Shown here piece by piece: positions 59,331-64,000 of a stretch of 64,000 nt of DNA. The notes beneath the pieces were generated by a model, which did not search any database, was not told the DNA's origin, and saw only the letters and a list, made by a program, of their open reading frames with translations. Position numbers and translations under genes: made by a program. Position 1 is the first letter of the stretch. Each line of letters begins with the position of its first letter. The stretch covers positions 14,208,129 through 14,272,128 of the forward strand of contig NC_052397.1 in the NCBI RefSeq assembly GCF_009389715.1. Reading direction: 5' to 3'. The stretch is from Phoenix dactylifera. Taxonomy: Eukaryota > Streptophyta > Magnoliopsida > Arecales > Arecaceae.

Positions 59331-62317
59331 GTTTGAAGAATCAGTTTTGGCCTGTGCAAATGAATGTCAGTGGTTTAGGTTTCATTTCTGAGGTTTTGGT
59401 TGAAAATTGTAGAAAAGCCAAAAAAATGCCAACCAAAATTAATGGGAAAAAGATCACATAATAAAGAAAAAGAAGCTTTAGAGGATCAATTAAACATCAT
59501 TAAAGAATGAGGAGTCTATCGCATTATCTAGGGCATCACAGTATTATTTCATTAGGTACCTAAATACTTCTGGGATTTGTGTTTGAGGATAGCCAAACTT
59601 ATGTCAAAAGGTTATTTTAGTCAAAAATATCTTTGTAACTTGACATTTCATGCTCTCAAATCTTCTCAAAACCTGTAATGTTTTAACTTAGTACAGAGAA
59701 AATGTTTCCCTATATTTAAAGAAGAAAAGCCAAAAAATCAGCATAAATAGCTTGTATGTACACTTAAGTTCAGCAAATGAGCTATTTTCAACCAAAACTC
59801 CAAAACAGGCCCCAATTTTGGATGGCTTCTGGCCGAAACCAAACACTTTGATTCAGTTTCAGAATTTTGGGCAAAACTTTAACCATGCATGTACACTTGG
59901 TACCATCGCTTGTCTATCTATTTCCAGATATTTTATTACAAACTGGTGAATGGGCACATGCAAATGCATGTGTCAAATTTCAATTGAGAGACTCCACTAT
60001 ATGCAATCAACAATTTGTTTTTTTAAAAAAAAATTGCCTATCTCTTTTTATCTTTTTTGGTTTATGTTAACATATTTTCTATTATGTTAAAGTTAAACAA
60101 AGATTGAGACTCTGCAAATTAGAGTTCAATGATTAATGGTAAAAAATGCATTTTCAAACAAAATTTGACATACTATTTTTTTTCACTTTTTCTTGAAATT
60201 ATATCAAGTAATTAGACTTATAAGTCCTACCTAAAGCAGCTTTGGAAATTTCGAAGATGACTTTTAAACTATAACCTGAGCATGAAATGATATGTTGGTA
60301 GTGTAAAATGCATCAAATATATCAGAGTCCAAATTGGGTTAGAGAAAAATTTTAGTCAATACAAAAATTTACTTTCAAACCTGTAGAATCCAGCTTTTGA
60401 TGGGATTCACCAACTAAGAAAGGATAGGTGGTAAGCTAAAAGCTGCGATGATTTCTCAAAAAGGATTAAGTGGAATGATTTAGTGAAACTGCGAGTCCTT
60501 GAAATGTGATTCAAAGAGCTGGATTGGATTAGGAAATCATAAAATGGAATCTTGATGCAAGGCACGGCTTGTTAATAGGATTCAAGATTTCTTCTTTTAG
60601 ATTCAAGGGCTGAGATTGTCTCTGGACAAAAAATATTGGTGCTTTTGTGTACAGTATAGATCTATCAGCAAATCCATTCTAATTAACTACAGAAAACCAA
60701 AGACTCTACAATCTACATCAAAATCTTCTTCAATAATCACCATTTTCTTTATTTTAGATGTTAGCATCAATATGGAGAAAACTTAGATCTCCGATAATCA
60801 TGATATTATCTTTTCCCAGATTTTTTTTTCTCCAAATGTCCAGATCAGTTCAAATGCAGACCCTAGACAACAATTTCCTATACCCGGTTTTGCAGAGCCA
60901 ATTTTTACCATCAGTCACTAACCTAAAAGTATTGCATCAGACCTGTGTAATGTCATGTCCAGATGTTGGTTGGCAAAATTCTGAGCATTTGTCTAAGAAA
61001 GAAACCTGTTATAGGTCACTTAAAATTAACTAAAAAAGCATATATAATCTATTCAAATGAATATTTGTGAACATAGGTTTGTTATCTAGGAGAAAGTCTC
61101 TCACATTTTATCTGCAACTACAAAATAAGAATTGCAGACAGAATTGTTAAAAAGAAATGGATTAGAAATTAATCAAACAAAATAATGCACAAAGATCAGC
61201 TTCCGTTGCAATGAGGTATATGGAAGAAGTCAAGGATGTTGCACAATTAATACCATGAGATTCTACAAATGAAGTGCCTTTGTATATTAGTTAGATTTTA
61301 CAAAGAAAGCAGAGATAGATGAGTGTCCACATCATGCAGGATGCCTCAAGAGCATTTCTGGAGTGTCATGCGGACACTAAAGCATTAAGATAAGGAAGGC
61401 CGAACTGCTCCAAACTGCCTGGCTCAAGGCATACCCATATCAGTCAGTTATCGGGTCGGTTTGAGCGGTCGGCTCGGTAAAAGCCTTGAACTAGCCTGAA
61501 TTATAAGAGGGAGGTAGAGAAGGCTTCCCATGCCACCTCTACCTCTTTCTTTCCTTTGTCTTTTTTCTGATTTTCAGGGAGAAGAGGAAGACAACTTTGA
61601 ATATTCACTGTTTAGGATCAAAGATTTTTGCTTCTTAAGGTATAATCCTTCCCTACCCTCTCATCCTCCCCTTTTTTTTCCTTTTCATGTCAAAAATTGG
61701 CAAAAAATAGGGAAATGAGGAGATATCATGCTAAAATTTTGTGTTATAACACGTTTTCACAATATGCTATAAATCTAAAGGTGATTTACGCCATGCCAAA
61801 GAAATCATAAATTTTCATCCATTATATAATTTTTTAGATTAAAAATATAATTTTGGATTAAAAATAATAAGAAATTGAATAATGTTCAATTTTTTTATAA
61901 AATTAGTAGCTTTTTTTTCTTGGGGGGGGGGGGATGCATGCTACTTGCTTCTCAATTTGATAGCAATTTATTTAAATTTGGGAACAGTTATGGTTACACA
62001 AACATAAGCCCAAACTCAAATAAATTTGAAAAATAAGTGGTATGTCATATATACCTATGGACTAAAAAATATATGTAGCACCCCTAGTAGGATTCTATAT
62101 TATTCTGAATTAAAATTAATTATTCAAATTAAATATTATTTTATAATTTAAAGTATTTAAAATTTAGTATTATGTATAGATACTGTAGAAGTATTTTCTG
62201 AAGCAATTTGGCTATTTTTTACATTACAATGTAAATTATCTAATTTCAAATAATTAATTTAATAATTATAAATTTAACTAGAAATATTGATATGCGTTAG
62301 TCAAACTTTCAAAAATG

Positions 62318-62394
62318 GGTTGGGACTATGATGTAATGATTTCTAGGACATGCAGCATGAAATAGGTTGGGACTATGATGTAATGATTTCTAGG
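62318..62394. repeat. 30-bp direct repeat
   Basis: GGTTGGGACTATGATGTAAT plus ATTTCTAGG-type sequence (30 identical bases) occurs at 62318-62347 and again at 62365-62394, offset by 47 bases. Confidence 0.9.
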
Positions 62395-62857
62395 CTGGCA
62401 CCTCTAGAGGTGCAAGTGGTGTGACGCTGAGTGGAGAGAGGAGGGGGGACGAGGTTGAAGTGGTATTTGATCGACGAATACCTTAAGCTTCTTGCAAGAA
62501 ATATCCATAGGAGGTCCATCAAATGTTAAAAAGCACTTTTCTAATTTTAGAGAGAGAGTGAAAAAGTGCTGAAACATGAGCAAAGATTAAGCGTCAAATG
62601 GCTGAGCTACTTTTATGCCACTCGAGAGATTCGAAAAACTATGAGATATTGGATCCATATGGCATGGAGGAGGCTCAGATTCACACTACTATACTAGACA
62701 ACCTAAACGACTAGCGGTAGAGCAAGAAGATTTCTAGGCATAGGACTTAATTTAGGCTACTTATATCATATAATGATGGCTATTAAGACCAAGATTAGGC
62801 AAACAAACCCAAAGCATGCTGATTGGTACATCTACATCATTGAGCAAAGGTAGAAAT

Positions 62858-63036
62858 CATGGTATGCCGTACCAGCCCAAATCGGACGGTACAGAACGTA
62901 CCATACTATACCGGTTTGGTACCGGTACGGATGACATACCGACACTCAGTACGCCAAAAAAAACCGTATTGTTCCGTACCAACACTATACAAGTGTGGCA
63001 CTGGTACGGGGTCCGGTACCGAGATGGTGAACCTTG
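62858..63036. mobile_element. CCGGTACC-family MITE, copy 4 (179 bp)
   Basis: It starts CATGGTATGCCGTACC and ends GGTGAACCTTG, whose complement CAAGGTTCACC fits the other terminus. The body has TACCGGTTTGGTACCGGTAC. The flanking 8 bases no longer match convincingly, so the copy is older or rearranged. Confidence 0.6.
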
Positions 63037-63189
63037 GGTACGATTGCTAGATGGTAGGGACTTACATCTAGCAGGTAATCCAAACGCAATCCTTCAAACC
63101 TGTTTTTTTTTATAAAATAAGATCCAAGTACAATTAACATTTTTGTTGTTTAAAACAATTACAATATGTCTTGGTAGGCTACTACCTGA

Positions 63190-63942
63190 ACGGCTGAACC
63201 TGACATTCCAATGAAGTGTTCCAAGAATGGACGAGGAATTGTTGACCGCCATGTGCAATGTTATTTATAAGATGAGCTGGATCCGGTCATTGTTGCTCGA
63301 TATCTAAAGAAGATAAATTAATTTTAATGGGATGTAGGATCATTACTTTTTCAATTCAAGTAGATCGTTGACATTATATGTTGTGTATCTTTCATAGACT
63401 AATGTTTTGAGGGAAGGCCCCAACAGCTTTGGTGAGCAACTATGGCTAGCAAAGATAACATGAATCTAAATATTTTTGGACACCAACTATAACTAACCTA
63501 ATTCTTTAATGATAAATAGTGTCTGAAATGCAATATACTTGATTGCATCTGCAGCTGAATGGTGGTTCCAGTTTCAGCTATCATTGAAAGACCTAAAAAA
63601 TTTAAAAATCTAGATCCTCTCACAGACGATCTTCTCCTGTGACTGTGAGTGCAACTAGTCCACCTTCGCCTAATTCACAAAAAAGTGAACAAACAAAGGA
63701 ACTGACTGATACTAAAGTGGTTCAATGACTTGATATATGTCCATTTCCATCAAAAAACAGACTTGATATATATCCACTACAATCTGAGGCTTAGATTAAA
63801 GTACATCCAAGAGGATGTGGAGTTGAAGTATAACGACCCATTTCACAATGATTTTGTATATGATGACAAGAATTCAATGATTGTTTGGCTTGAGGACCAG
63901 CAGCCGCAACTAGAGCTTGATGAGCCAGGATCGCCTTCTTGA
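63190..63942 (+). pseudogene. Decayed hAT-family transposase, C-terminal region
   Basis: Pieces on the plus strand follow the order of a hAT transposase C-terminus. LNLTFQCSVPRMDEELLTAM comes first. AAEWWFQFQLSLKDLKN then fits the 'AEWW...' motif. ILSQTIFSCDCECN-STFA fits the dimerisation motif 'ILSQT-SSSGCERNWS-F'. IYIHYNLRLRLK comes last, fitting 'LVYVHYN-RLR'. An acidic tail ends at 63942. In-frame stops (for example in place of W in CERNWS) and frameshifts show that it is dead. A small duplication (GACTTGATATATGTCC and GACTTGATATATATCC, from about 63728) repeats the LIYVHY segment. The right part may continue past the window. Confidence 0.7.
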
Positions 63943-64000
63943 ACAGCTAGTTTTATAGCAAGAGAGGCTAACATGGATGCAAAACAATGGACAAAATGCA

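Larger units (their letters stand above)
56551..63189. other. Presumed long formin intron, filled with repeats
   Basis: No upstream FH2 exon (with GDKENLGKCEQ-like sequence) was found between the exon at 56550 and the right edge. The stretch holds four CCGGTACC-family elements and AT-rich filler. It is either one long formin intron or contains exons too short to recognise by eye. Confidence 0.45.

Noticed and set aside
1-64000. CRISPR arrays, bacterial operons, riboswitches, tRNA genes
   Set aside because: No regularly spaced repeats, ribosome-binding sites or tRNA box patterns were seen, and the window is plant nuclear DNA.

Overview
The window looks like nuclear DNA of a flowering plant, most likely a monocot and plausibly a palm. 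The grounds are intron-rich plant gene families (a DHHC S-acyltransferase, a class II formin, TMEM230), strong GC bias in two intronless genes, (CT)n microsatellites, and many plant-type retrotransposons and hAT-like miniature elements. The species call is inference from sequence texture and could not be checked by search.

Layout. At 697-2646 (+) are the last two exons of a gene that starts upstream. The TMEM230 gene (+) has coding exons at 11458-11743 and 14685-14764 and a probable 5' UTR exon near 4500-4691. Its long 5' intron holds an 18S rDNA scrap, a decayed RTE-type LINE and, nested in that LINE, a very young LTR retrotransposon (5881-10333, -). Two intronless, multi-pass membrane-protein paralogs follow on + (16303-17343 and 29009-29968). 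They are separated by about 11.7 kb of gene-poor DNA with hAT-like MITEs and an 88-bp LTR-like element. On the - strand lies a complete nine-exon DHHC protein S-acyltransferase of the Arabidopsis PAT22 type (41699 to 30783), with a 2.45-kb solo LTR in intron 7. After about 5.5 kb of intergenic DNA comes the 3' half of a class II formin gene (-, ten exons, 56550 to 47799). The rest of that gene lies upstream, beyond the right edge or behind a repeat-filled intron. A decayed hAT transposase sits at the right edge.

Most interesting signals. (1) The young LTR element has identical 373-bp LTRs, an AGAAA target duplication, an initiator-Met tRNA primer site and a purine tract. Its coding part is only gag joined to the integrase C-terminus plus chromodomain, so protease, RT, RNase H and the integrase core are missing: a recently moved, non-autonomous 'gag-chromodomain' element. 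(2) A family of CCGGTACC-rich elements, with CAAGG/CATGG ends and 8-bp target duplications, occurs at least six times and is best explained as hAT MITEs. Two copies share a hairpin and one is a 661-bp foldback. (3) An 88-bp TG...CA element with a 5-bp duplication. (4) A likely GC-AG intron in the formin.

The genes show no operon-like cooperation. They are independent eukaryotic units: a vesicle-membrane protein, an S-acyltransferase, an actin nucleator and two membrane proteins of unknown function.
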